Shown here one piece after another: positions 23,433 through 34,221 of a stretch of 36,623 bases of DNA (its first letter is position 1; each line of letters opens with the position of its first letter). Made by a program: the position numbers and the translations under genes. Under the pieces are notes generated by a model. It did no database searches, was not told where the DNA came from, and saw only the letters and a list, made by a program, of their open reading frames with translations. The DNA comes from Rhodoplanes sp. (lineage in GTDB: Bacteria; Pseudomonadota; Alphaproteobacteria; Rhizobiales; Xanthobacteraceae): NCBI RefSeq assembly GCF_013377085.1, contig NZ_JACAAX010000057.1:1-36623 (forward strand), read 5' to 3'.

Positions 23433-25382
23433 GTGACGAATTCCGCATCCGCAATGCGTTCCGACGGCTCGACCGCCGCGAGCCGCTATCACGAGGTCTA
23501 TGCCCGCTCGCTCGCCGATCCGACCGCCTTCTGGGGGGAGGCCGCCGAGGCGATCGACTGGTACGAGAAGCCGAAGTCCGTGTTCGATCCGAGCGCCGGC
23601 ATCTACGGGCGCTGGTTCGTCGGCGGCGTGTGCAACACCTGCTACAATGCGGTGGATCGTCATGTGCAGAGCGGCCGCGCCAACCAGCCGGCCGTGATCT
23701 ACGACTCCCCGGTCACCAACACCAAGCGCACCCTCACCTATGGCGACCTCTTGCAGGAGGTGCGCACGCTCGCCGCCATGCTGCGCGATTTCGGCGTCGG
23801 CAAGGGCGACCGCGTCATTCTCTACATGCCGATGGTGCCGGAGGCGTTGATCGGCATGCTGGCCTGCGCCCGCATCGGCGCCATCCATTCGGTGGTGTTC
23901 GGCGGCTTCGCGGCCAAGGAGCTCGCCACCCGCATCGACGACGCCAAGCCGAAGGTGATCCTGACGGCGAGCTGCGGCGTCGAGGGCAACCGCGTCATCC
24001 CCTACAAGCCGCTGCTCGACGCCGCCATCGCGTTCTCGTCCGACAAGCCGTCCGCCTGCCTGGTGCTGCAGCGGCCGCAGGTGCAGGCGGAGCTGATCGC
24101 CGGGCGCGACCACGACTGGGGCATGCTGCGCGCCGCCGCGCTCAAGTCGGGCCGGGTCGCCGACTGCGTCCAGGTCGCCGCCACGGATCCGCTCTACATC
24201 CTCTACACCTCGGGCACGACCGGCCGGCCGAAGGGCGTGGTGCGCGACAATGGCGGCCACATGGTCGCGCTGAAATGGACCATGAAGAACCTCTACGGGG
24301 TCGACCCCGGCGAGGTGTACTGGGCGGCCTCCGACGTCGGCTGGGTGGTCGGCCACAGCTACATCGTCTACGCGCCGCTGCTGCACGGCTGCACCACCAT
24401 CCTGTACGAGGGCAAACCGATCGGCACGCCCGACGCGGGTGCCTTCTGGCGGGTGATCGCCGAGCACAAATGCGTGACCATGTTCACGGCCCCGACCGCC
24501 TTCCGCGCCATCAAGAAGGAGGATCCGGACGCCAAGCTGCTGGCGCAGTACGACCTGTCGCTGCTGCGCGCCTTGTTCCTGGCCGGCGAGCGGGCCGACC
24601 CTGATACCGTGATGTGGGCCGAGCGCATCCTCGGCGTGCCGGTCATCGACCACTGGTGGCAGACCGAGACGGCCTGGGCCATCGCCGGCAACCCGATCGG
24701 CCTCGGCCAGCTTCCGGTGAAGCCGGGCTCGCCCACCGTCGCCATGCCGGGCTACGACGTGCAGATTGTCGACGAGGGCTGCCACGAGCTGCCGGTCAAC
24801 AAGATGGGATCGATCGTCGTCAAGCTGCCGCTGCCGCCGGCCTGCCTGCCGACCCTGTGGCAGCAGGACGACCGCTTCACCGAGAGCTACCTCGTCGACT
24901 ATCCGGGCTACTACAAGACCGCGGATGCCGGCTTCAAGGACGAGGACGGCTACCTCTACATCATGGGTCGCACCGACGACATCATCAACGTGGCCGGCCA
25001 CAGGCTGTCGACCGGCGGGATGGAAGAGGTTTTGTCGTCGCACCCGAACGTCGCCGAATGCGCCGTCATCGGCATCAAGGACGAGCTCAAGGGCGAGGTG
25101 CCGTGCGGCTTCGTCGTGCTCAAGTCCGGCGTCGACAAGAAGCCGAGCGACGTCGAGGCCGAGATCGTCAAGCTGGTGCGCGACAAGATCGGCCCGGTCG
25201 CGGCCTTCAAGATCGCCATCTGCGTCAACCGGCTGCCGAAGACGCGCTCGGGTAAGATCCTGCGCGGCACCATGAAGAAGATCGCCGACCACGACCCGTG
25301 GGTGATGCCGGCCACCATCGACGACCCGTCGGCGCTGGACGAGATCGACGCCGCCCTGAAGGGACACGGCGTCGGGAGCTGA
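23433..25382 (+). CDS. prpE: Propionyl-CoA synthetase PrpE
   Basis: The 649-residue protein is a full-length acetyl/propionyl-CoA synthetase of the ANL superfamily. It opens with the ACAS N-terminal segment SRYHEVYARSLADPTAFW, then YGRWFVGGVCNTCYNAVDRH. The P-loop YTSGTTGRPKG, the substrate motif HWWQTETAW and the C-terminal SGKILRGTM with Lys608 follow. Lys608 is the residue usually acetylated for control. The overall sequence resembles PrpE more than Acs. The GTG at 23433 is chosen because AGGAGG lies seven bases upstream. The product, propionyl-CoA, feeds the methylcitrate or methylmalonyl-CoA route, neither of which is encoded here. A strong terminator follows the stop. Confidence 0.92.
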   Translation: MTNSASAMRSDGSTAASRYHEVYARSLADPTAFWGEAAEAIDWYEKPKSVFDPSAGIYGRWFVGGVCNTCYNAVDRHVQSGRANQPAVIYDSPVTNTKRTLTYGDLLQEVRTLAAMLRDFGVGKGDRVILYMPMVPEALIGMLACARIGAIHSVVFGGFAAKELATRIDDAKPKVILTASCGVEGNRVIPYKPLLDAAIAFSSDKPSACLVLQRPQVQAELIAGRDHDWGMLRAAALKSGRVADCVQVAATDPLYILYTSGTTGRPKGVVRDNGGHMVALKWTMKNLYGVDPGEVYWAASDVGWVVGHSYIVYAPLLHGCTTILYEGKPIGTPDAGAFWRVIAEHKCVTMFTAPTAFRAIKKEDPDAKLLAQYDLSLLRALFLAGERADPDTVMWAERILGVPVIDHWWQTETAWAIAGNPIGLGQLPVKPGSPTVAMPGYDVQIVDEGCHELPVNKMGSIVVKLPLPPACLPTLWQQDDRFTESYLVDYPGYYKTADAGFKDEDGYLYIMGRTDDIINVAGHRLSTGGMEEVLSSHPNVAECAVIGIKDELKGEVPCGFVVLKSGVDKKPSDVEAEIVKLVRDKIGPVAAFKIAICVNRLPKTRSGKILRGTMKKIADHDPWVMPATIDDPSALDEIDAALKGHGVGS

Positions 25383-25414
25383 TCCGACACAGGCTGTCCA
25401 GGATGCGACTGCCG

Positions 25415-25440
25415 AAGGCCGGGGCTCGCCCCGGCCTTTT
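25415..25440 (+). terminator. Rho-independent terminator of prpE
   Basis: AAGGCCGGGG pairs with CCCCGGCCTT around a CTCG loop, and four T residues end the structure. It lies 32 bases after the prpE stop codon. Confidence 0.85.
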
Positions 25441-25493
25441 GCTGTCGAAGATCCGCCGGGGCTGATCATACCAGCCGTCACATGCTCCGACTC

Positions 25494-25585
25494 GTCATAC
25501 GCGGGCTCGACCCGCGTATCCATCTCTTGAAATAGACTTACTTTTCCGCAGATTGATGGATGGCCGAGTCAAGCCAAGCCATGAC
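25494..25585. repeat. Palindromic intergenic repeat
   Basis: GTCAT at 25494-25498 pairs with ATGAC at 25581-25585. ATACGCGGG at 25497-25505 and CCCGCGTAT at 25511-25519 form a perfect nine-base stem. The second half contains a degenerate partner, GCCGAGTCAAGCCAAGCC. The pattern resembles the proline-loop style repeats seen between genes in Rhizobiales. It lies between converging genes. Confidence 0.55.
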
Positions 25586-25614
25586 GCGAGGGGCGAAGCC
25601 AGTGAGGACTGGTA

Positions 25615-26805
25615 TCAAATCTCCTCCTCGGCCTCGACCAGGCCGCGCAGCGACCACGTCTCCCACACGGCGACCACCACCAGCACGGCGTTGCCGGCGG
25701 CCGCGAAGGCGAGCGGCGACAGCACCAGCGCGGCCGGCGCCAGCAGCAGCAACAGGCCGAGCCCGACCATGTGGGACAGCGCCGGGCGGCCGAGCAGGAT
25801 GCGCTTGAACATCAGGTTGCCGACGAGAAAGAGCGCGTTGCCGCCGATCACGGCAGCCGCGGTCTTCAGGTCGGTGTGGCCCGACGGATGCGCCAGCACC
25901 AGCTCGTCGGCCACCGCCGCAACGATGATGCCGGCGATCGGCAGCAGGTGCACGTAGGTGTAGGCGAGCCGCGCCAACCGCCCCGGATCGTCGGACGACG
26001 CGATGCGCGCGGTGCCCTGCTCGGCGCCGATGTTGAAATAGATCCACCACATCGCGATGCTGCCGACGAAGGCCGTGACGGCCGCCGCGACGGTGGGCGC
26101 GGTCCAGTCCATCCGGCCGAACGTCACGCCGGTGACCAGGATCGATTCACCGAGCGCGATGATCGTGAACAGCGCGCAGCGCTCGGCGATGTGATGCCCC
26201 TCCACGTCCCATTCGCCCGTGGCCGAACCACCGAGGCCCGGCGTCCAGAAGCCCGTCGCCGGCGCGATGAAATCCAACGCCAGCGCCGCGCCCCAGCACA
26301 GATATCGCGCCTCGCCGTCGACCAGCGCGCCGGCGATCCACAGCGGCGCGCTGAGCACCGCCCAGGCGGTGATGCGCTTGAAGTTGAGGTAGTTGCCCGG
26401 GCTGGTTCGGCGCGTCGCCCACAGCACGAACAGCGAGCGGCCGAGCTGCATGAGCACGTAGGCGCCCGCGAAGGGAAGCGCACGCGTCTCGAAGGCCAGC
26501 GGGATCGAGGTGGAAAGCACCAGCCCGGCGAGCATCAGCACGAACAGCATGATGCGCACCGGCACGGTCTGCGGGTCGAGCCAGTTGGTCACCCACGAGG
26601 TGTCGATCCACACCCACCATACGGCAGACAGCAGCATCGCGGTCTGCAGCATGCCGAGCGAGGTCGGGTGCTCGAGCAGCAGATGCGAGAGCTGGGTGAT
26701 GGCGAACACGAAGACGAGATCGAAGAACAGCTCGACATAGGTGACGCGCTCGTGCTCGCCGCTGCGGGTGCGCAGCACGCCGGCGCGCGCTTTTGCGGAA
26801 ATCAT
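25615..26805 (-). CDS. LtrA family (low temperature requirement A) membrane protein
   Basis: The 396-residue protein has about ten hydrophobic segments. The LtrA-family opening VTYVELFFDLVFVFAITQLSHLL is at residues 21-43, and the middle motifs HIAERCALFTIIALGESI and WWIYFN are present. The family is named for a Listeria locus needed for growth in the cold; its biochemical role is not established. It is the last gene of a minus-strand operon, 27 bases after the DUF4424 gene. It converges on prpE across a terminator and a repeat. Confidence 0.9.
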   Translation of the reverse strand: MISAKARAGVLRTRSGEHERVTYVELFFDLVFVFAITQLSHLLLEHPTSLGMLQTAMLLSAVWWVWIDTSWVTNWLDPQTVPVRIMLFVLMLAGLVLSTSIPLAFETRALPFAGAYVLMQLGRSLFVLWATRRTSPGNYLNFKRITAWAVLSAPLWIAGALVDGEARYLCWGAALALDFIAPATGFWTPGLGGSATGEWDVEGHHIAERCALFTIIALGESILVTGVTFGRMDWTAPTVAAAVTAFVGSIAMWWIYFNIGAEQGTARIASSDDPGRLARLAYTYVHLLPIAGIIVAAVADELVLAHPSGHTDLKTAAAVIGGNALFLVGNLMFKRILLGRPALSHMVGLGLLLLLAPAALVLSPLAFAAAGNAVLVVVAVWETWSLRGLVEAEEEI

Positions 26806-26832
26806 GCAGGGGTCGCCTTCCGGTCGCGGGCG

Positions 26833-27852
26833 CTAAGGCTCCGGCTTCAGCTTCTTCAAAATCAGCACGGCAAAATCGCCCTGCGGCGTGAAGTCGGTCT
26901 TGCGCATCTCGAAGGTGGTCGGCCCGGTCTTGGTGACGCCGTTGCCGCAGAAGCTCACCAGGCTGTCGGTGTCGCCCTTGTCGATCGTGAGGCGGAAGTC
27001 GCGGATCGGACCGGCCCAGTTGGCGCCGGTCGAGAGGATGTAGTCGATGCGCTGCTCGCTGTAGGGCGGGCCGAACTCGGCCTTGGCCGCCTTGCGGGCG
27101 CGCTCCAGCGTCGCGACCAGATCGCGCTCGATGCAGTATTTGCGCGTGTAGTCGGCGACCCACGGCTCCTTCGCCAGCGACGGCGCGGCGAGCGAGGTCT
27201 GCACGCTGGCGCCGACGCTCGGCTGATAGCGGTGCTCGATCGCGGTCTCGGCGCGGGCCGGAAAGGTCTGCTGCCAGTAGAACGTGGTCTTCAGCGACCA
27301 GCGCGGCGAGAGGTGCTTCTCCATGCCCTGGCCGACGTCGTACTCCTCGATCTCGGCGAGCCTGAGCCTGATCAGCTCGTCCCATTTGTCCCGCGGCACC
27401 TTGTCGAGGACGTCGCTGGTCGAGCGCAGATGCGGGGCGAGCGGCACGCCGAGGCTCTTCAGCAGGGCCGTATGGTCCGTGCCGTTCACCGTGACGCGCT
27501 GCTCGACCTCGGTGCGGACGGCCGCGCCGTTCACCGTGGTGACGAAGCCGAGCAGGTTGACCGGGTCCTCGGTCGGCACCGAGATGTTCTGGTCCGGCCC
27601 GTCGATCTTGATCTCCGGCATCGGAAACGCGACATGCACGGTGACGTCGCGATCGGCCTTGTTGACGAAGCGGTAGCGCACCCGGATCTCGGCGGCGGAG
27701 ACATACAGATCCTCCGACGTCATCTCGACATCGTCGTTCTTGACGAACACCAGCCCGCCGGTGGCGAGCTCGGCCGAGGAGTCGTTGGCGCGCGCCGGCG
27801 CCGGAAGCGTCGCCGCGCAGGCGAGCGCAAAGGACAAGACCGCAATCCGCAT
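26833..27852 (-). CDS. Exported DUF4424 protein
   Basis: The 339-residue protein has a signal peptide of about 22 residues ending ARAND. The typical DUF4424 opening SSAELATGGLVFVKNDDVEM is followed by SEDLYVSAAEIRVRYRF, and VHVAFPMPEI follows. The family is predicted to be periplasmic or surface-exposed and has no known function. GGAGG lies five bases before the ATG at 27852; an ATG three codons upstream is less likely. It sits between the AzlCD exporter genes and the LtrA-family gene with gaps under 50 bases, so all four are probably co-transcribed. It could be an exported partner of one of these membrane proteins, which is inference. Confidence 0.88.
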   Translation of the reverse strand: MRIAVLSFALACAATLPAPARANDSSAELATGGLVFVKNDDVEMTSEDLYVSAAEIRVRYRFVNKADRDVTVHVAFPMPEIKIDGPDQNISVPTEDPVNLLGFVTTVNGAAVRTEVEQRVTVNGTDHTALLKSLGVPLAPHLRSTSDVLDKVPRDKWDELIRLRLAEIEEYDVGQGMEKHLSPRWSLKTTFYWQQTFPARAETAIEHRYQPSVGASVQTSLAAPSLAKEPWVADYTRKYCIERDLVATLERARKAAKAEFGPPYSEQRIDYILSTGANWAGPIRDFRLTIDKGDTDSLVSFCGNGVTKTGPTTFEMRKTDFTPQGDFAVLILKKLKPEP

Positions 27853-27896
27853 GGTCGCCTCCATCCGCGCCGGCGGTTCGGGCCGGCCGCGGAATG

Positions 27897-28247
27897 CTAC
27901 CCCAGACCAGCGGCGCGGGCGATGGCGGCGACCGCCATGCCGGCCGCGACGGCGAGAAAATCGTTGCGCGCCGTGAGCATCACGGCGACGCCGGCGCCGA
28001 CCGCGAGCGCCACCACGGCGCCGCCGTTGACCATCAAGGGCAACACGGTCGCGGCGACGATCGATCCCGGCAGCGCCGCCAGCATGCGCTGCACCGGCGC
28101 CGTCAGCGGCACCCGGCCCATGATCCAGAAGCCGCCGGCCCGCATCGCATAGGTGACGGCCGCCATGGCCGCGATCGCGATCCACACGCCGAGGTCGGTC
28201 CCGAGAGCCGGCCCGAGGCCGGTCCCGAGCTCAGTCGCGCCGGTCAT
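27897..28247 (-). CDS. azlD: AzlD-family small subunit of a branched-chain amino acid exporter
   Basis: The 116-residue protein has about four membrane helices. The AzlD pattern TYAMRAGGFWIMGRVPLTAPVQ is followed by LAALPGSIVAATVLP. AzlD works with AzlC to export branched-chain amino acids or their analogues across the inner membrane. The ATG at 28247 lies 17 bases inside the end of azlC, as is usual for coupled azlCD genes. The first 18 residues form a short polar leader before the first helix. Confidence 0.88.
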   Translation of the reverse strand: MTGATELGTGLGPALGTDLGVWIAIAAMAAVTYAMRAGGFWIMGRVPLTAPVQRMLAALPGSIVAATVLPLMVNGGAVVALAVGAGVAVMLTARNDFLAVAAGMAVAAIARAAGLG

Positions 28248-28980
28248 CCACAAAGCCTCCCGTGACGGCGCCGGCGATCGCCCCGGCCACGATGAAGTAC
28301 CAGCCGCCGACGAGCCGCTCGACCGCGAGCGCGACGGCTCCGGCGACCACCCACGGGACGGCATTGCGCCGGCCCCGCCACAACGGCACCAGCATGGCGG
28401 CGAAGAACACCGGCATGATCAGGTCGAAGCCCCAGCGCCTCGGCTCGCTCACCAGTGCGCCGAGGACGAAACCGAGCTGGGTGAAGCACAGCCAGAACGA
28501 GGCGAGCAGCACGCTGGCGCCGAAGAACACGCCCGCGTCGGTGCCGCCCTCGTTGCGGTAGCGCATCGAGACGATCCAGCTCGGATCCGAGGTGAGGTGC
28601 AGGAGCGGATAGATCCAGGCCGGCAGGCCGCCCATCCAGGGCCGCAGCGACGCCGTGATCAGCAGCATGCGGGCGTTCACGGTGAGGGCGATCAAGGCAA
28701 GGCCGAGCACGGCGTCCGGCGTGAAGCGGTCCGGCCACAGCTCGAACACCACGAGCTGCGAGGCGGAGGCGAACATGGTGGCGCACATCACCAGGTTCTC
28801 GCCGAAGGACAGGCCGACCCGCGCCGCACTGGCGCCGGTGGCGAGCGCAATCGCCATCATGCCGGGCATCACCGGCAAGGCGAGCCGCGCCCCGCGCAGA
28901 AAGCCGGCGCCCGTCACCAGCGGCGGTGCGCGGCCGGGCCTTTGGTGATGGTGCTCGGGAGAGGACGGATGTTCGGTCAT
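28231..28980 (-). CDS. azlC: AzlC-family large subunit of a branched-chain amino acid exporter
   Basis: The 249-residue protein is hydrophobic throughout, with a short His/Pro-rich start. The AzlC motifs GFLRGARLALPVMPGMMA near residue 26, MFASASQLVVFELW near 68 and LTVNARMLLITASLRPW near 97 are present. It should form an inner-membrane exporter with AzlD. It leads a four-gene minus-strand operon, azlC-azlD-DUF4424-ltrA. A strong terminator for ftsH lies about 85 bases upstream, so the operon needs its own promoter in the interval 28981-29060. Confidence 0.9.
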   Translation of the reverse strand: MTEHPSSPEHHHQRPGRAPPLVTGAGFLRGARLALPVMPGMMAIALATGASAARVGLSFGENLVMCATMFASASQLVVFELWPDRFTPDAVLGLALIALTVNARMLLITASLRPWMGGLPAWIYPLLHLTSDPSWIVSMRYRNEGGTDAGVFFGASVLLASFWLCFTQLGFVLGALVSEPRRWGFDLIMPVFFAAMLVPLWRGRRNAVPWVVAGAVALAVERLVGGWYFIVAGAIAGAVTGGFVDDRRD

Positions 28981-29014
28981 GGCAAATCGGGCTTACGGGC
29001 CGGTGCTGGGTTCA

Positions 29015-29039
29015 CCTCTCCCCGGCTGGCGGGGAGAGG
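29015..29039. repeat. Short hairpin repeat
   Basis: CCTCTCCCC at 29015-29023 pairs with GGGGAGAGG at 29031-29039. The same nine-base arms recur in the structured repeat between pal and tolB, at 34598-34620. It is probably a fragment of that repeat family. Confidence 0.5.
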
Positions 29040-29064
29040 GAGGGCAGACGCCGTGCATTCAAAA

Positions 29065-29093
29065 GAAAACGCCCGCGACCGGCGGGCGTTTTC
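29065..29093 (-). terminator. Rho-independent terminator of ftsH
   Basis: GAAAACGCCCGC and GCGGGCGTTTTC form a perfect 12-base stem around a five-base loop. On the minus strand it is followed by TTTTG. It lies 20 bases after the ftsH stop. Confidence 0.85.
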
Positions 29094-29112
29094 GTGTCGA
29101 TACGGCCTCGCC

Positions 29113-31041
<1,929 letters not shown>

Positions 31042-31237
31042 CAGGTGTCCTCGTGCCCCGGGGGCGGTGACCGATGCGGCGCAGGCGGTGGACGTGGACC
31101 AGACAGACATGGACCAGGAGCCCGCACGACACCGGTGTGTCGGAGCATATCGGCCAATGTAGGAGCCTCGCCCCCGCCCCACAAGCACGGTGGCCCCCCT
31201 GCGACGACATTGCCGGACCGTGGTGAACGGCTTTTCG

Positions 31238-32524
31238 TCACGTTTCCGTGGGGGTTGGCACCGCCGGCGCGACGATTTGCGCGCTGCGGCGCGGCGGGGC
31301 AGGCTCGACCGTCAGGACGCCGGCCGCCAGCGTGACCATGGCGCCAGCAAGCGTGCGGCGAAACCGCGCATCCGGTCCGCTGCCGGCGCATGCCGCGGCC
31401 AGCGCCGCTGCGAGGGTCTCGAGCTTGCCGAGCTCGACCGCTCCCCCATTGCCGACGCGGCCGATCAGCCGGCCGAGCAGGCGCAGCCGCAGCTCGGCCG
31501 GCGCCCGCACCCAGCCGGCGGCGTCGAGCCGGGCCGGCTGGGCGGGATCGGCATGCGCCGCCCCCAAGCCGTCGAGACTGAGGCCGAGATCGCCGGCGAG
31601 CCGTTCCACCGCGGCCTCGAGAGCCGCGTCGGCGCGGCGCATGCGGGCGGCGAGCTGGGCCAGCCGGGCGGCCGACAGGCCCTCCGTGGCAAGGCCAGGC
31701 AGCAAGGTGCGAAGCCGCGCCCGGGTAAAGCGTGAATCACGGTTCGACGGATCATCGGCAAACGGGATCCCGGCGACCGCGAGCGTCGCGATCAGCCGGG
31801 TTTTGGGGATGTCCAGGAACGGACGGACCAAAAGCAGCACCTCGTTCGTGGCCTGCCCCCCACCCCCGACCCCTCCCCGCCACGAGCTTCGCTCGCGGGG
31901 GGAGGGGAGCCAAAGCGCCTCGGCTCCCCTCCCCCCATTCGCGTCAGCGAATGGCTGGGCGCGCACTTGCGCGCCAAAGGGGTCGGGGGTGGGGGGATCT
32001 TCCTTCCGAAGCGATAAAGGCACGGCCGCCACCCGGGCCATGCCGGCGAGGCCCGACAGGCCGCTGCCGCGGGCGAGGCGGAACAGCACCGTCTCGGCCT
32101 GGTCGTCGCGGGTGTGGGCGGTGAGCACATGGCGGGCGCCGGCCTCGCGGGCGGCCTGCGCGAGCAGCCCGTAGCGCGCGGCGCGGGCCGCCTCCTGCAG
32201 GCCGGCGGCGGGCTTTTTGCCGGTCCAGCGCAAGGTGTGGTGGGGAAGCCCGAGCCCGCCGGCCAGCTTACGCACCACTGCCGCCTCGGCGGCCCCCTCC
32301 GGCCGCAGGCCGTGGTCGACGGTCGCGGCGATCAGGCGCGGACCGGCGAACAGGCCGGCGCGCCAGCGGGCGGCGAGAATCAGAAGTGCGGTCGAATCGG
32401 GGCCGCCCGAGACGGCGAGCAGCAGAGCGGGCAAAGCCACGAGGTCGGAGAACAGAGCCGCCGCCTCGGCCTCGCCGAGCGGCGCGACAGCGCCGGGCGT
32501 CGGACCGTCGTCAGCAGTGGACAC
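31238..32524 (-). CDS. tilS: tRNA(Ile)-lysidine synthase TilS with a repeat-encoded insert
   Basis: The 428-residue enzyme modifies the wobble cytidine of tRNA-Ile(CAU) to lysidine using ATP and lysine, so it should be essential. The PP-loop SGGPDST is at residues 39-45, followed by [13 protein letters not shown], the [20 protein letters not shown] motif and, further on, [12 protein letters not shown]. Between the last two, at about residues 177-223, is a Pro/Gly/Arg-rich stretch absent from the family. It is encoded by a 141-bp palindromic repeat at 31856-31996. The insert is 47 codons, in frame and without a stop. The start is GTG, 14 bases inside the end of cpoB. Both sides of the insert align normally, so the enzyme is probably functional. 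Confidence 0.92.
   Translation of the reverse strand: MSTADDGPTPGAVAPLGEAEAAALFSDLVALPALLLAVSGGPDSTALLILAARWRAGLFAGPRLIAATVDHGLRPEGAAEAAVVRKLAGGLGLPHHTLRWTGKKPAAGLQEAARAARYGLLAQAAREAGARHVLTAHTRDDQAETVLFRLARGSGLSGLAGMARVAAVPLSLRKEDPPTPDPFGAQVRAQPFADANGGRGAEALWLPSPRERSSWRGGVGGGGQATNEVLLLVRPFLDIPKTRLIATLAVAGIPFADDPSNRDSRFTRARLRTLLPGLATEGLSAARLAQLAARMRRADAALEAAVERLAGDLGLSLDGLGAAHADPAQPARLDAAGWVRAPAELRLRLLGRLIGRVGNGGAVELGKLETLAAALAAACAGSGPDARFRRTLAGAMVTLAAGVLTVEPAPPRRSAQIVAPAVPTPTET
31856..31996. repeat. In-frame palindromic repeat inside tilS
   Basis: CCCCCCACCCCCGACCCCT at 31856-31874 and its exact reverse complement at 31978-31996 are 19-base terminal inverted repeats. The inner blocks GGGGGGAGGGGAG and CTCCCCTCCCCCC match the intergenic copy at 20508-20629 in the same order. 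The length of 141 bp is a multiple of three. Confidence 0.88.
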
Positions 32525-33626
32525 GCTTCTGTTCGCGCTCGACGGCCTGCTTCACATTGACGGAGGCGCGCGGATAGCGGCGGGCCACCTCGGCGAAGCT
32601 CGAGCAGGCGAGCTCCTTCTGGTTGAGGGCGGCGAGCGACTGGCCGAGCCGCAGCAGCGCGTCGGCCCCTTTCGGATTGGCGCCCGGCCGCTGGCTCACG
32701 GCCAGGAAGGCGTCGGCCGCATCCTTGTAGGACTGGCGCAGGAACAGGCTCTCGCCGAGCCAGTACTGGGCGTCGGGGGCGAGCCTGTCGCCGGGGTATT
32801 TGCGCAGGAACTCGCGAAACGTCTGCTCGGCCAGGACGTAGTCGCGCCGCAGCACGTAGCCGTAGGCGAGGTCGTACTCGTCCTTGGCCGACTGGCCGGG
32901 CGGCAGGGTGGCGAGCTGGTCGCCGGTCGGGACGCCGGTGGCGTTCGGATTGCGGGGCGGCGGCGCCGGCAGTCCGGCGGCGGGCTGGCCGCGGGCGAGC
33001 GCCGGATCGGCGGCGGCGGCCCCGGCCATGCTGGCGAGGTCGAGCGGCGCCCCGGGCTGACCGAGAACGCGCGGGGTGCCGGGCGCATCGGGCCGCTGAG
33101 TCGGATCGAAGGCGTCGCCGCGCCGGCCGCGACCGGACGGCGCCGGAGCGGGCGCGGCATCGGCGGCCGCATAGGCCGGACCGCCCGAATAAGCCGGCTG
33201 GGGCGGTGGAGACGGCAGCTCGGTCGCCCCCGGGGGCGGCGCATAGGCCTGCTGCGGCGGCGGAGCGGCGACGGGCGCCTCGCCGCGTCGGCCCGGAATG
33301 CCGCCGGGCGCCGCCGCGGGCGCGCCGCGGCCACCGCGGCCGAGCTCCTGGAAGCGGAACTCGACGTCCTCACCCATCCGCTTGAGCTGCTGCTCGAGCT
33401 GCTGGTTGCGGTACTGGAGCTGCTCGAGGTCGCCGGTCAGCCGGCGCATCTGGCTCTCGATCTGGTTGAGCCGCACCACCAGCTCGGACTCCGTCATCTG
33501 CGCGGAGGCCGGCATCACGCCGGCAAGCGCGATCACGCCGGCCAGCAGAAGGGTCGACAAGACTCCGGACGGCGCGGGCCAGAAGGCGCCGCGCCCGACA
33601 AAAGGCCGATCGTTTCGCTTGGTCAT
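32511..33626 (-). CDS. cpoB: Cell division coordinator CpoB (YbgF)
   Basis: The 371-residue periplasmic protein has a signal peptide ending ASAQ at about residue 43. A trimerising coiled coil follows at about 46-95 (ESELVVRLNQIESQM and LEQLQYRNQQLEQQL). A long Pro/Ala/Gly-rich linker spans 97-245, and C-terminal TPR repeats from about 250 begin EYDLAYGYVLRRDYVLAEQ. CpoB links Tol-Pal to peptidoglycan synthesis at the septum. The linker is longer than in enterobacteria but is a usual form in Rhizobiales. It lies in the order pal-cpoB-tilS and overlaps tilS by 14 bases. Confidence 0.93.
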   Translation of the reverse strand: MTKRNDRPFVGRGAFWPAPSGVLSTLLLAGVIALAGVMPASAQMTESELVVRLNQIESQMRRLTGDLEQLQYRNQQLEQQLKRMGEDVEFRFQELGRGGRGAPAAAPGGIPGRRGEAPVAAPPPQQAYAPPPGATELPSPPPQPAYSGGPAYAAADAAPAPAPSGRGRRGDAFDPTQRPDAPGTPRVLGQPGAPLDLASMAGAAAADPALARGQPAAGLPAPPPRNPNATGVPTGDQLATLPPGQSAKDEYDLAYGYVLRRDYVLAEQTFREFLRKYPGDRLAPDAQYWLGESLFLRQSYKDAADAFLAVSQRPGANPKGADALLRLGQSLAALNQKELACSSFAEVARRYPRASVNVKQAVEREQKRVHC

Positions 33627-33729
33627 GGTCGCATCATAGCGCGGGGGACGTCGAAAATGCGACCGCCCCGCCCGCTGGTCGCCCGCGGCCGCTGTGCCGG
33701 CGCGCGGGGCGAAACAGGCGATCAGGCGG

Positions 33730-34221
33730 TCACGAGCTCGCGTTCAGCACCGTGACGGCACGGCGGTTCTGCGACCAGCACGAGATGTCGTTGCAGACCG
33801 CGACCGGGCGCTCCTTGCCGTACGAGATCGTGCGCATGCGCTGGGCCGAGATGCCGCGCGAGATCAGATAGTCGCGCACCGACTGGGCGCGCCTGGCGCC
33901 GAGCGCGATGTTGTACTCGCGGGTGCCGCGCTCGTCGGCATGGCCTTCGATCACGAAGGCGTACTGGCTGTAGTTCTGCAGCCACTGCGCCTGCTTCTCC
34001 AGCGTCTGGCGCGCCTGCGGCGTGAGGTCCGTCTGATCGCTCTCGAAGAACACCCGGTCTCCCACATTGACGACGAAGTCCTGCTGGCTGCCCGGCACGG
34101 CGGCGCCGGCGAGGCCTGCATTGGGATCGTTCGGCTTGTTGGCGCATGCCGTGATCAGCAGCACGCATGCGAGCGCAGCCGCGATCCTTGCACCGGTGCG
34201 GAGACGAGAGACATTCGGCAT
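33730..34221 (-). CDS. pal: Peptidoglycan-associated lipoprotein Pal
   Basis: The 163-residue protein has a lipoprotein signal with the acylated Cys at 26 (LLITAC). Its OmpA-type C-terminal domain includes VFFESDQTDLTPQARQTL and VIEGHADERGTREYNIALG with ARRAQSVRDYL, the peptidoglycan-binding motif. Pal anchors the outer membrane to the cell wall and works with TolB and TolA during constriction. The ATG at 34221 is chosen because AGGAG lies seven bases upstream and the lipobox is then at a normal distance. A start 33 codons upstream is unlikely. Cys residues near the end (CNDISC) are typical for this group. Confidence 0.96.
   Translation of the reverse strand: MPNVSRLRTGARIAAALACVLLITACANKPNDPNAGLAGAAVPGSQQDFVVNVGDRVFFESDQTDLTPQARQTLEKQAQWLQNYSQYAFVIEGHADERGTREYNIALGARRAQSVRDYLISRGISAQRMRTISYGKERPVAVCNDISCWSQNRRAVTVLNASS

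Noticed and set aside
23418-25523. 701-codon open frame on the minus strand opposite prpE
   Set aside because: It is the antisense of an unambiguous prpE and has no motif of its own.
31238-32524. tilS as a pseudogene broken by a repeat
   Set aside because: The repeat is a multiple of three, adds no stop, and motifs on both sides stay in one frame.
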